The translations under genes and the position numbers were made by a program. Shown here piece by piece: positions 37,666 through 49,030 of a DNA stretch of 64,000 nucleotides. Location of the stretch: contig NC_080670.1 of NCBI RefSeq assembly GCF_030247195.1, positions 159,786,580 through 159,850,579 of the forward strand, given 5' to 3'. Source of the DNA: Topomyia yanbarensis (lineage: Eukaryota > Arthropoda > Insecta > Diptera > Culicidae). Each line of letters starts with the position of its first letter. Position 1 is the first letter of the stretch. The notes beneath the pieces were generated by a model. It made no database searches and was not told where the DNA came from. It saw only the letters and a list, made by a program, of their open reading frames with translations.

Positions 37666-38494
37666 TCAAGCACTAGAAATAGGATTCATAACAAACTCCA
37701 CTTTACCGTCATCGTCACACGAGGAAGTTTCTTCCCTCGGAACAGCCAGCACAAGTTGTCTCAACGCCGGAGCCCATTGAACACAGTCGCTTCCGTGGCC
37801 CACAACTATCGACCGATGAATCTCGTTGGCTTCGATTGCTTTCCCATCAGTCAATGCTGAAATAAATAACTTTCTATTATAATGACCCTAACGACGCAGT
37901 ACAAGTACCTTGAGCTAATCGGTACAACTTCTTTGTTAAACCGTCACCTAATTTGCCTCCGTTCCAATCTCGCTCAATTAGTGCACATCGTTTCCGAATT
38001 TCCACCTGTTTGGAACTATCTAGTTTAAGCAGGAGCTGTTCCAGTGCATCTGTAAATATTTTTAACATCGCCGCATTTTCCGGATAAATCGTCACGTCCT
38101 GGTCTAGTTTAATCTCTAGATTCTGCTTTGGCGTAGATTTCGGAGGAGTCGAAAGCGATAACAGTTGGGTAGCAGGACTAACCGGTGCACTCGGTGGTTT
38201 AGAATCACCAGGAACGAATCGTGGAAGCAAGTTTCCAGTTAGAGAGCCTGTAGGTTGTGCAGGATCTGTAGCGCTTAGTGCAGGGAATGCTACACGTTTG
38301 TTTAGACTTAGCTTGCTAGATTGTCCGGGACTTACTCCGGTTGTATTGTAATCGAGTTTAGGGGGATCGTTCCATCCGGGGTCGTGTGCTGTAAGTAGCA
38401 AATTTAATATCATTATTATTTATATTTGTTACCAAAGGTGGTTATATTGTGTAGATATACATTTTGTAGCACTACGGTAGTTTTCTCCACTCAT
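37666..38494 (-). CDS. SRA1: Steroid receptor RNA activator-like protein (SRA1 family)
   Basis: Three exons on the minus strand: 38494-38461 (34 nt), 38388-37909 and 37856-37666, phases compatible, 234 residues. The conserved N-terminal HDPGWNDPPKLDY motif (residues about 13-25) corresponds to the GWNDPP motif of vertebrate SRA1 protein. A Pro/Ser-rich linker follows, then a helical domain (about 110-215) with LKLDSSKQVEIRKRCALI, DWNGGKLGDGLTKKLYRLAQ and NEIHRSIVVGH, matching the SRA1 C-terminal helix bundle, a fold related to the Prp18 domain. In vertebrates the locus makes both a coactivator RNA and this protein; whether the insect RNA has such a role is unknown. The tiny first exon (MSGENYRSATK) is inferred from phase, donor GTATAT and acceptor ACAG, so less sure. 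It converges with cyclin B3, stops 1.4 kb apart. Confidence 0.88.
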
Positions 38495-39143
38495 TTTGTA
38501 GAACGTATTGTAACGATGTTATTCATATAAAAATTGGATAACTAGCTGGACAGATTTTCTAACGTATGCAAAAAAAATATGTAAACAAAATTAGCCGGTG
38601 CCGGTGGTTTGACAGGCGGGATTCAGGCGGGATATTAAAATCAATGGCCACAGTTTATATAGAACAGTTAATACCACAGTTACAGTGCACTGAGAAAAAG
38701 TAATAGTATTTATGACTTAATTTTACTGATTGGCGATTCTACGTTGAAACCGCTCACAGATAGCGCTGGAAGCAAAGTGTTGCTGATTGGATTCTGTTCT
38801 GTCATAGTGCATATATTTTCTGTAAACATTGGTAAAAAAAAAAAAATAACTTGTAAAATATCTTGCGAAAAGAGCGTAAAATAGTGATTTGTAATACTAT
38901 TTGCAGAGCTATATGTGTTCTGTTCCGAAATGTAATTTGTTGAGCACCGTAGCCGCCGCAACATCATTTCCCGTTCATCCTAAGTTAGGCTAAAGCTTCA
39001 TGAGATAGTTTAAATTCATGAAACTCTCCAGATCACACGAGGAAAGAATATATCCGGTTAATTGGCGATTTGCGGCAAAACCAAAATTAGTCATGCGACA
39101 CGTATGATTCAGCTCATGAACTGAAAATGAAATCATAAATGAA
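38495..39143. other. Upstream of SRA1, non-coding
   Basis: Presumed SRA1 promoter side. No gene recognised; frames here show only AT-rich translation. Confidence 0.4.
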
Positions 39144-39145
39144 GT

Positions 39146-39834
39146 ACAGCACAAATTCGTTAGTTGGGTCACGACTGCGCCCCAACTAGCGAATCGTATC
39201 CGTTAATTGGGGCAACTGACAGCTGATAAAAATTACCCAAGGGAAACGCTGATTTTTTGTTTTCTTTCATAAAAAACAAACAGAAATATTTTACAATTCA
39301 CAAAAGTTGGCTGTTTCCTTCCAGTTTAAAGTTTTTTTTGTGACAAAGTGTTCTTTTTGCCATCAATTATTTTTTGATAAATTCCTTCACATAAAACAGG
39401 AAATGGATACACCGTCGGTAAAAGCCGATAAAGCACAAACATACTACGTTGCCCTTAGCTAAAAAAGATTGGATAATGTGATTGAATACATCAGAGATGA
39501 CCTTCAAAAGTTACTAAACTAATGTCTCTGCGACACAAACTAATTGATGCTGAATGGAAGAAGCGGAATATTTAACACATTTATTTCACTAAAATCATTC
39601 CGAAATATGAATTCAAAAAATAAAATTCCATTGAATTTCAAAGTATGATTTTTTTTCTGGATCGCCACAGAAATCAACCAATGAACCCCTTGAAATCAAT
39701 GACATTCAAACGTCAATCAGTTTTTGACTTTCAGTTTTGACATAAGAGTGTCTTTTAGTTAGGGCATGCCCCAACTAGCGAACACCCAACTAACGAACAG
39801 CCCAACTAGCGAACACCCAACTAACGAATTTGCG
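39146..39834. mobile_element. TIR element with CCCAACTA repeats (~0.7 kb)
   Basis: CACAAATTCGTTAGTTGGGT at the left faces ACCCAACTAACGAATTTGCG at the right. CCCAACTA(A/G)CGAA is repeated four times in the right end (39770-39830). A TA may lie outside each end, which would fit a Tc1/mariner-type MITE, but this is not certain. Non-coding. Confidence 0.65.
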
Positions 39835-39839
39835 CTTTA

Positions 39840-40459
39840 CCAACTCGAAACCGTGACCCAATCAGTACCAATATCAATCTCTTTCATACTTTGGACAACG
39901 TAGGAGATTCAGTGAAGACACAGACCTACCAGACATGACACTAAGAACAATTCATTGAAAAAATGTGATCATCACTTCGAAATTAATTTCGCTTTGCACA
40001 CTATCACCGCCTGGTGGCGATCTTTTGAACTCTACCATCTGTTTGACACTTTTCTGTATTTGACATGGCGGTGCATTGGTATGCGTAAATGATTATTATA
40101 GACCACAGAAACTAACAACAACCATTAATCAAACGGAAGAGACGCCGAATTCCGAGAAATGTATAGATTTCTTTGCAGGAATCTACACTGTGTGAGCAAG
40201 AAGGATTATCTATCATTAACACAGAATTTGATGTGAGCAATTTGATTTTCCGTGCGCTGTAATGTGAACTATTCCTCACAAGTCAGTTTGTGAAGTTAGT
40301 GGAAAGTGCACAAACCAAAGTGTTTTTGCTATTGAATTGAAAATGAAAAATAAAATATTTCCGCACAATGCCCAGATTCGCCTTATTTGATTTGCATGTA
40401 CAATTACAATTAACTACTATGAATATTATTGGTTTATACAGTTGACACATAGAAGGTAT
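39840..40459. other. Non-coding AT-rich DNA
   Basis: No gene or clear repeat seen between the two DNA elements. Confidence 0.4.
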
Positions 40460-40979
40460 GTGTGCGCGGTTCTATCACATTCGCCCGAATGACATACGCC
40501 CGAAAGTCATTTACCCGAATGACGTTCGCCCGAAAACCATTTACCAGAATGGACCATTTACCCGAATGCCATAAACCCGAATGGACCACTCGCCCGAATG
40601 TCATTAACCCGAATACCACATTCACTCATGCATTATTTAAAATCGGTAATTGTCTAGTTTAGTGACTTTAGTGATAGAAGTTCGACTTTAATGCGGTTTT
40701 TTGCCAAAAGGATGTATTTTAACCTAAATAAACCAAATCCGAGTGGGAAATGTGAAATCTGTAACCAAAATTTGATAAATTGAACAATAATAAGCGAGCT
40801 TATACAGCGGAGCTAGTGTGTTGCGGCTTGGCCGCATATCCGAGACCAAGGATCCGAAGCGACGCAAAGCCGCTGAGGTTCCGTAGGACGAGGCGTTGAT
40901 CCACCCGTCGCCGGAGTTATAAGCAAACCTGTGATCCTCTTGTTTGCCCGGTTTACTCAAACATAGGGGTTATAGCTAG

Positions 40980-41110
40980 TTTAAAGCCGACTGAGCGGCA
41001 GCGAAGTCGGACAGTGCACCAGAAAGCGATGTCGCGTAGCCACATTAGTCAACCGTACACTGACCAATGTGGCTATACGACATCGCTTTTAGGTGTACTA
41101 TCCGATGTCG
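40980..41110. repeat. Foldback motif block shared with 1186-2023
   Basis: GAAAGCGATGTCGCGTAGCC faces GGCTATACGACATCGCTTTT around a centre near 41060, preceded by GCCGACTGAGCGGCAGCGAA, all also present in the arms of the foldback at 1186-2023. Much shorter arms than that copy. Confidence 0.65.
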
Positions 41111-41414
41111 CTGAGCTTCCGTTGCCAACACCACAAATGCTCTTCAGGTGCAAACTTATGCATATAGGGCGTAGTTGTCAGCTCAAGTGGTGGAAAAGTG
41201 TGATAAACCGGTCAAAATAATAAGAAATGTTATATATTAAGATGTTCCGTTAACGAATTGAATCAATTAAATTAGTAATTATATGGTGGAAGTCCATTTG
41301 GCACAACACCGTTAGTAAATAGTAGCTCATAAATGTTACGTGGCGAAGCTAGTGTGATGCGGCTTTGCCACAATTACCGAGGTCGAGGAACCGAGGCGGA
41401 GGTCCCTACTCTGA

Positions 41415-41733
41415 AAACCTGTGATCCATTGTATGCTTGGTTTACTGAGACATAGGGGTTGCTTCCTTCTTTAAATATGAGCAGTTCTTTGAGTTTGTAT
41501 ACCAAATAGCCCTCGCAATCAAACCGGTGATCCACTCGTTTGCCCGGTTTACTCACACTTAAGGATTGATTCCTTCTTTTAAACATGAACAAATCCTTGG
41601 ATCTGCATGCCAAATAAGTTTGCAAAGAAACTGTTGATCCACTCGTCTGCCCGGTTTACTCATGCATAAGGGCGGATTCCTTCTTTTAAAACAAGAGCAA
41701 TATCGTGAATCTATATTCCAAATAGCTCTCTAC
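41415..41733. repeat. Tandem repeat, three ~107-bp units
   Basis: Units begin AAACCTGTGATCCA, AAACCGGTGATCCACTCG and AAACTGTTGATCCACTCG at about 41415, 41521 and 41628, each continuing with GG-TTACTCA-(A/C)-CATA, TTCCTTCTTT-AAA and CCAAATAGC-like blocks. Related units are at 5555-5900. Non-coding. Confidence 0.75.
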
Positions 41734-42640
41734 GTAATATTGGATTTCGAGACAGCTGTGATAAACGTTGCTAGAAGAGTTTTTCCCGGTGCTGCCCATC
41801 TAAACCAAAGTTGTTTTCAGAAAAATAAAACAACTTGGCCATCAGACAAAATATTCGGAAGATCACCAAATACAACTAATATACAAACAAGTTGTTGCCT
41901 TGGCTTTCTTGCCCCATCAAGGTATTCCAATGGCACTCGAAGAATTGAGGAAAAGTTGTCCAAAGCGAGGTCCAAAGGCTCTCGGCGATTTTTTGGATTA
42001 CATTAGTAAAAATTGTATATTCGGTAGGAAGGAAACTAATCAAAAAGTTTCTCGATAAACGTTTTTTGCCCCCCGCTTCGTGGTCAGTTTTCGAACATGT
42101 ATCGAAAAAGATTCCTAGAACCACCAATAATGTGGAAGACTAGCACAATAAATGGAACGGTTTGTTAAGCCGTGGAAATTCTATGGTGTGTTCAAGCAGT
42201 TGCAGCTTGAAGAGAAAATCCTTAGTACGTATGTTTTACGTACACTACAAGCGGTACCAACAGCTAAAAAGTCTAAAAAAAACTCACGAAAGGACCTAAA
42301 ACTGGAAACCCTAGTTAAATCATACAAACCAGGCGATTGGATTAACTATTTGACTGGTATAGCTTTAGTGTTAATTTCTTCATAGCATCAAATGTAATAA
42401 AATTTATATTTCATCTTAATAAATTAAATTTTTTCGATTGACATTTAGATGTTTTTCGGGTATATGGAATTCGGGCGAATGGCATTCGGGTTTATGTTGC
42501 ATTCGGGCGAATGTCTTTCGGGCGTTCGTGGCATTCGGGTGAATGACATTCGGGTTTATGTGACATTCGGGCAAATGTCCTTCGGGTAAATGGCTTTCGG
42601 GCGAATGTCATTCGGGCGAACGTGACAGAATCGTGTGCGC

Positions 42641-43365
42641 GTGATAACAATAACATTTCATCTTCATATGAGTTTTAAGCGCTTCGAAGCAAATAGAATT
42701 AACGTTTGGATTTTTTTCAGTGTTGGGTTTCGTCGGTGAACAATTTTCGTCAACATACTAATCGCCAGATTTAATCCGTGATAATTTGGTTCAACCAACT
42801 AATCGGCCGATTTAGTTGGTTGAAATAGACCGATCTCAACAGATTTCGTCGGTCATATTTAATCGGTTGTCGCGTCGATAGACGCTCACGTTAAACTCCC
42901 ATAAGAGTCGGTGCAACAATCGACCGATTATTTGGTGGCATAGTCGGCCAATTGTGCCGACGCAAACTGATTTAGTCGGTGGGAAAATCAGGAGGATTTT
43001 CTATGGGGTAGCATTTAATTCGCAGTGTCAAAATAATTAAAAGGCTCATTTCCAATGATCTGGTTAGAAACGTCTCATGGATTGCACATTTCAAAATAAT
43101 CTGTATAATTGGCAACTCTGTTTAGGTTTCAAAAGCAATTTTAACATTGAGAAGCCCCCTGAATACCGTTTTCAAATTTTTTCCCTTTCCTCCTGGATGA
43201 AGTGTGTGCTCTTTTAGCGCAACGCTAGCGTCTTTTGCACCACTAGCGTGAAGGCGTAAATGTTAGCCATATTTTAGAGAGAACCAAGACTGTAATCGAA
43301 AAACGTGAAATTAGATAAAATTCAAGATTGTTTTGTGCTAGAAAACGTAGAGAATTTGATTCACG
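42641..43365. other. Upstream of the RRM gene; repeat-rich part 42735-42990
   Basis: 42735-42990 is built of TCGGTC/CGACCGATT/TTAGTTGGTTGAA words in both orientations and is probably a small DNA element; I could not fix its ends. 43000-43365 should hold promoter and 5' UTR of the RRM gene. Confidence 0.4.
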
Positions 43366-46282
43366 ATGACTGACGCTGATAGCCAGTCGGCTGACGGCAG
43401 CAGCGCTTTGCTTGTGACTAGTGGTTCCGGTAAATATCTCCGGTTTTTTATGTACTGATATACGTGTTGTAATTGCAATTTATTAATCGCACGGTTAATA
43501 TAACGTGTTTCATTCCCGCAGCAAATGAAGAGGACGTGAATAACAACAGTACTTCCGAGCAACAGTTGAATACATCCCGTGGCGAAGTACAATTTTCTCG
43601 CATACTCGATGCTTCAGTCCCCCAAATCTACCGGAGCGAGTATCCGGTTACGCAGATCAATGGTTGCCGTCAGTATGGCCCACCAATGAACTGGACTGGA
43701 CCGATTCCTGGCTTCGGCTGTGAGATCTACGTGAAGCGTATCCCACCGGATTTTACTGAATCGGAATTGGTACCGGTGTTTGAGCGTTTCGGTCGGTAGG
43801 TATCAGTATCATAATTTGAAACAAACATATTTAGTATTATATATTGTAACAGGCTGTATGAGATGCGGCTAATGATGGACTACAACAACCAAAATCGCCG
43901 ATACTGTTTTGTGCGTTACACAACCGAAGAAGATGCGAAAGTGGCAATCGAAGTCCTGAATCATCATTTTGTTAAGGAAGATCAAATGCTCGAAGTCCAA
44001 AAATCTTTTGAAAAGTGTCGTCTATTTGTGGGAAATTTACCGAAAGATCTTGATCGTAAAACGATCGAAATTTCGTTCCGCTCACTTTTTCCGGAAATGA
44101 CTAGATTTGTAATGCATAACCGAATAGCTGACGGGGAAAAGAATCGCGGTTTTGCCTTTATGGACTTCCCGGATCACGCGGCGGCTCTGCGAGCAAAAAA
44201 GGAAACCACTCCGGGTTGCATGCGAATGTGGGATCGTGATATTAAGATCGTCTGGGCCAACCCACAACGGTCGCTGGATCACTCTGGGGTGGACGAAGTT
44301 AAGACACTGTTCGTACGAAACATCGACCTAACGGTCAACTCGAAAGATCTGTACGATCTCTTCACCCGGGTGGTACCCCGGCAGGACATTATCAAGATAT
44401 CCCGGGTGCGAGAGTTTGCATTTGTTGAGCTTGCTTCGCGCGAGCAGGCAGAGCTGGTTATGTATGCTATCCAGGGGTACACGCTGAATAAGTTCTCGCT
44501 GGATATTGAGTGGGCTATGCCACCACTTAGGTAAGTTTGTGTTGAATGTGTAATGGCTGCTATATGCTTTAAAAGTGTTGGCACTACTACATGACTTGCA
44601 CGACCATCCTGATGCGTTTCATTGGCACGTGACGTAAAGATAGTAAAATACTTTTGTCTATATCCTATGCTATGTACTATGGGCTTCCCTATTTACATGA
44701 AATTGACTTACAATTATAGGCAGTATGTATCAGTGGTGATTGACGCACTTCTCAACAAATTAAGTAATAAATGGAAAATTTCTTTTTTTTTTTTGAATTT
44801 GAGTGATTCAGAGGGAGTAATTTAATCCTCAGTTCAAGAACCATTCAAATTTCCAAAGTGTGTTGTCCTAAGATTGTATGAAATTTAGGGAGACAAAACT
44901 GAATCTTTTAGGTAGGCAAATAACTGCCACATTTTCAAATTTTGATGTACCCAGCGAATAACGAACACATTGATAAATTACATAGTTTCCAATGTTGAGT
45001 AACTTCGACACACAAATTAACTGACACACCGAATAACTCGTAGACCCACCTGCAGGAACTCGTTCCACAACATGAAGAACTACGATTTTGACTCGTTGCT
45101 ACGCATCAAGTGCATCGCCAACGGTTGGGACCTACCTATCATACTGTACGGGCGTGTGTTTACGCTTAGCTGCCTGCAGTACGCAACGCTTATTCTGCGC
45201 AATAAAGGTCAAGTGCATGTTTACTTTGTCGAAATCTTCATCACCGGATTGGTCGACGTACAGAGCCGAATCTGTGAAGCGATCATTTCTCTGATTCTCG
45301 AAAGTGGAACGCTTCCGTTGCCGCATCTGGTGCTTAAGTTGAAAAATGATTCGATGATGTTGGGTGAGATAGATGCTGTTTAACAACAGTGTAAAATGTA
45401 CAATGACAAATTATTTTTCTTTCAGTTGGTTCAGTATCATCGTTGGCACAGCCAGTCATGAATCTAGCTCGCAATGTGGACCAATCGCAAAAATTGTTCT
45501 GGAATGAAATAGTCGACTTATGCGCGGCTGCTCATAAGCTTACACAGTTTTCCTTCGACAAATTATACGCGCTCTATCACCGAGAACTCGAAAAAGGTAT
45601 ACCGTTTCCCTATCTCGAGTCGATCGTACTGAACGATCGAATCATCGGCTGCCTTCATCAGTCCTTTCGCTGTCGCCCAGCACTGAACCGGAAACTGGAC
45701 GATCGCGAAATCATTTTGGTTCTGTGTGATCAGTATACGCTAACGAACTACAATTTCACCAAAAAGGATAATTACATAGCCGAGCCACTGTCCATGGTGG
45801 ATGCTATCGGTCTGAGCACGATTACCTACAAAATACTACCCATGTTGCCATCCCGTTTCGTGCAGGCCAGCTGTGGACGAAAAATCGAGGCTGTCTTTTT
45901 TGGCTTGAATCCCTACTCGAACACAGAAGTTCCCGGCGGGTTAGCCTTGTGCATGCCTAACCCCGACAATATGGTTCAAGTCAGAAATGACTACCGCCAA
46001 CCACCGCGTAGCTACTATTCGCACCAGAGTCTGAACCTTCCTCCGGCGCTGATGCCTCCGCAGCATTCGCATCCGTCGATGTACGTACCACCGCTTCCAC
46101 CACCACCACCTGGATACTATAACGAGGGCAATCTGTTGGCCCAGGCAATGCAACAGCTCGGATTCACCCAGCATCAATTTGTGCCCCCGCAAACGTTCTT
46201 TGGACCACCGACAGCGATGAGCGCTGGTCCACCACCGCCGCAGCTTAATGGTCATTTGATGGCGCCACCGTATTATTTCTGA
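43366..46282 (+). CDS. Three-RRM RNA-binding protein, A1CF/RBM46/DND1 type
   Basis: Exons 43366-43429, 43522-43795, 43853-44530, 45056-45363 and 45426-46282, GT-AG with matching phases, 726 residues. Three RRMs: about 88-165 (IYVKRI; RRYCFVRY), 168-245 (LFVGNL; RGFAFMDF) and 263-336 (LFVRNI; REFAFVEL), preceded by the family's block NWTGPIPGFGCEIYV. After RRM3, about residues 348-445 (IKCIANGWDLPIILYG...) resemble the double-stranded-RNA-binding-like domain of DND1/A1CF. A long helical stretch and a Pro-rich, Tyr/Gln-containing tail (PPLPPPPPGYY) end the protein. Relatives bind mRNA 3' UTRs or act in RNA editing and germ cells; a germline role here is inference. Which member is the true orthologue cannot be told by eye. 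Start ATG follows TTCACG, acceptable. Confidence 0.9.
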
Positions 46283-46557
46283 AATTTAAAAGTTTAGACT
46301 AACTAGTGCGTAAGTGAAAAGCGACACTTATGATAAGGGTAAAGATGCGACATATTTTTCGAAACATTTTTTTCTATGGCAATGAAGTGCATCATGAATT
46401 TTATTTCTTTCTGACGAATATTGGCGAATGGCAAGTTTTTATTTGAATGTGCTTATGGTAGTGTTGACGTTTGTTTGAATTAATCTTTTAACGATAAGAC
46501 GATACACGTGTATTGATTGATACCTGAACATTTGTTAAACATTTTTTATTATATCTC

Positions 46558-46563
46558 AATAAA
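46558..46563 (+). terminator. AATAAA poly(A) signal of the RRM gene
   Basis: AATAAA 276 bases after the RRM gene stop, 66 bases before the stop of the oppositely oriented GH1 exon. Confidence 0.65.
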
Positions 46564-46628
46564 TATAACATCTCAAGTGATTTTCTACGATTGTAATATG
46601 TGACCAAATTTCCAATTTTATGCAAAAT

Positions 46629-46755
46629 TTAGTAGATTTGCTTCTCTGGAATTTTTCCAGTTTTTATCAAATCCTTGAAAAACTTCGCAGATAGCTTTGG
46701 CTTGCGTTCGAGGTGAGGACTGGAGAAGTTGACATGATATAGACCGAATTTTTCG
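46629..46755 (-). CDS. Last exon of a family-1 glycoside hydrolase (beta-glucosidase/myrosinase-like), partial
   Basis: Minus-strand exon entered by TTTTTACTTCCAG, phase 1, encoding [20 protein letters not shown] then [17 protein letters not shown] and a stop. The pattern EKFGLYHV(D/N)F...R.PK.SAK.(Y/F)K..I is the C-terminal signature of GH1 enzymes (lactase-phlorizin hydrolase-like or myrosinase-like in insects), which cleave beta-linked glucosides, often in gut or secreted. The catalytic glutamates lie in earlier exons, none of which I recognise in the window; if the gene is intact, its last intron exceeds 17 kb and contains the whole transposon stack. Alternatively the exon is stranded by rearrangement. 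Confidence 0.8.
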
Positions 46756-46923
46756 CTGGAAGTAAAAAAGAAGTGACTTAGAAATATGTTGAAATTGATA
46801 AATTTAGAATAGTTTAGTTATGTATGGTATACAAAGGCTCGATGGGTCACAAATATTTGGAGCGACATCACATGTTGCTTGAAGCTGTTCGAAACCCCTA
46901 TTCGGAAATTCTCTCGCCGTCAC

Positions 46924-48856
46924 TAGAGATGGTCGGGTTTCAATTTTTTCGAACCCGAACCCGACCCGAACCCGAGAGCTCGAAAATTGAAAACCCCGAA
47001 CCCGACCCGAGCCCGAAATTATAAAATTTGAAAAACCCGAACCCGACCCGAGCCCGAAAATTTTAAAATTGAAAAACCCGGACCCGACCCGTACCCGAGA
47101 ATGAAAATTTTGTAAAACCCGAACCCAACCCGACCCGGATAATTTTAAAATTTGAAAACCCGAACCCGACCCGAAAATTTAAAATTTGAGAAACCCGATC
47201 CGAAACCAACTTGCTAGTACGTAGAATCAACCAAAGATCTCGAAGATTTCTAATTTTAGGCACCCGAGCTGGACCCAAGGCTCATCTAAGAGTAGTAGAA
47301 TCATTCGAATCATCATACGCATTGAGTTATATCTGTCTATGGCAAAACGAATCACTGGCGAGTAGAATTCGCATTTATATTGACTATTATTGAACATCGA
47401 ATTTGTAATGTTCTGAGAAACTTATAAATCGTCGATATCTTAATCGGAAATCAGGATAAATCGGTGGCTAACTCAAGGGGAAACAAAAAGCTTAATGGTG
47501 ACAGTTTCAAACAACGTTGTCCGTCGCACTTAACCAAAATTTCTAATTCTTTATCAAAAACCATTCTTGAAAAGGCAGATTTGTATAATTTATTACTGGT
47601 TGGTACGGTCAAACTTGTGTCGAAGGGTGTCAATCAAGATACTCTGACGCGTTTTTCATGTCACATCATTAGCGTTAGGACTATCTATGATGGGGTATCT
47701 AAATTATATTATGCTTCAGATTATACGGTAAGCGCGCCAGTAGAGATGCTTCGACATCTCCAACGGAGCTTTCGGAACGACTCCAAACTTTAAAAAATCC
47801 GTCAATGGCTTCAACAATTTGCGATTAATTCCTCAAGAGCGTGGAAATTCATATATTTTCATGAAGAAATCCGGATCATGCAACGGGCCAGCCCGGGGAC
47901 AATCTGACAATCTGTGAGCTCAATCTATGGGAATTTGTCTTTGTAGTCAATGGTTGAAAAGCAAAGCATCCCGTGGATCACAATTATGCCAAGAATATAT
48001 AAATCGTGCTGGCTTGAAATTTAATTATCATTTTAATTCATGTTTCTATTTATAATATACATAGTTAAAACAATTATAATTCAATATGTAGCAAAAAGTA
48101 CTACTATTCAGTATACTCGCGACACCCTTTTTTCGACTGTCAAAACGACCAATCAGGAGCGGATCAATAGATAGTTTTTTATTGTCTCTACTTCCCGTAG
48201 ATTTTCACTCGCTTTGGTGTAGATACGATTTGCTGTAGGCTTTAGCCGAGTTTCACGCGTTTAATCTAACCGCGGCCTAAGTATCAGTTTTAAAGCACCT
48301 ATCGAAATTTATAATAGAAAATTGAACCAATATTTTCCGAGAAATTTCTGTGGATTTGGTTTGTTACTAATTATCATGAAAAATAAATTGCAAAAACATT
48401 TTAGATTTGAAACGTATTGTTGAATACTCTAAAATGAATGTTCGTTTAAAAAATAAAATAATTCGAGTAGCTTGCGAATCTGAAGAGAGGGTTTTATACA
48501 AGAATGAAAAAATACAATATTTGAGCACCAGAAAACAACGACGAATTCTAGCGATTCAAATGTGCTAACATTTAGTACGGTTATATGTGTCATCCATTCG
48601 TATCAAGAAGTATAATACACTACTACAAAAAGAGACTGGGTTTTGTGTACAGACGCCAACTACATCAAGAAATGGTTGGGTTGTTTTGTTCAAAACCCGA
48701 ACCCGATCCGACCCCGATCATTTCTAATTTGAAAAACCCGAACCCGACCCGAGCCCGAGAAGCTTAAATTTATAGAACCCGAACCCGACCCGAAACCCGT
48801 CGGGTTCGGGTCGGGTCCGGGTTTCGGGTCCAAAAACCCGAACCCGACCATCTCTA
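46924..48856. mobile_element. hAT-like non-autonomous element (1933 bp), 8-bp target duplication
   Basis: GCCGTCAC lies on both sides (46916-46923 and 48857-48864). Ends are TAGAGATGGTCGGGTT and its exact inverse, a typical hAT pattern. The left 300 bases and right 170 bases consist of ACCCGAACCCGACCCG words, spaced by AAAATTTTAAAATTTGAAA-like spacers at the left (period roughly 45-60 bp). A 109-codon frame at 47464-47793 is not recognised; no transposase domain is seen. Confidence 0.85.
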
Positions 48857-48864
48857 GCCGTCAC

Positions 48865-49030
48865 CTGCGTTATGGCTTGGTAAGGCCAAACTAGTGTTAA
48901 AAGGTTTTAAGGTTGTTTGACATATTTTTGATTGTCACATCAAAAATACGTTATACTCTACGTTAGAATCGGCAGGCAGCCTTTGCTAATTATAAGATTA
49001 GGGAATTTGTACGATATAATGCCTTTTTCG
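48865..49030. other. Spacer between the two hAT-like elements
   Basis: Short anonymous sequence; with one target copy and the upstream hAT element removed, a 53-codon frame (starting 46824) would run into it, unrecognised. Confidence 0.3.

Larger units (their letters stand above)
40468..42632. mobile_element. 2165-bp TIR element with CGGGYRAATG arrays and 8-bp target duplication
   Basis: GTGTGCGC flanks both ends (40460-40467, 42633-42640). The first 26 bases (GGTTCTATCACATTCGCCC...) match the inverted last 26 (GATTCTGTCACGTTCGCCC...) at 23 positions. The terminal inverted regions are built of 12-17 bp words ending CCCGAATG/CCCGAAA, about eight at the left (to 40620) and twelve at the right (42455-42622), in mirrored orientation. 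The interior holds the motif block shared with the foldback element at 1186-2023 (40720-41100) and a tandem array (41415-41733). A 77-codon frame at 42152-42385 is unrecognised. No transposase. An 8-bp duplication would fit hAT-like or MULE-like mobilisation. Confidence 0.8.

Noticed and set aside
44082..44584. Minus-strand frames opposite the RRM exon 3
   Set aside because: Shadows of the coding strand, which shows three clear RRMs.
46924..47220. CRISPR-like regularly spaced short repeats
   Set aside because: Subterminal array of a eukaryotic hAT-like element with degenerate spacing; no cas genes and not a prokaryotic sequence.
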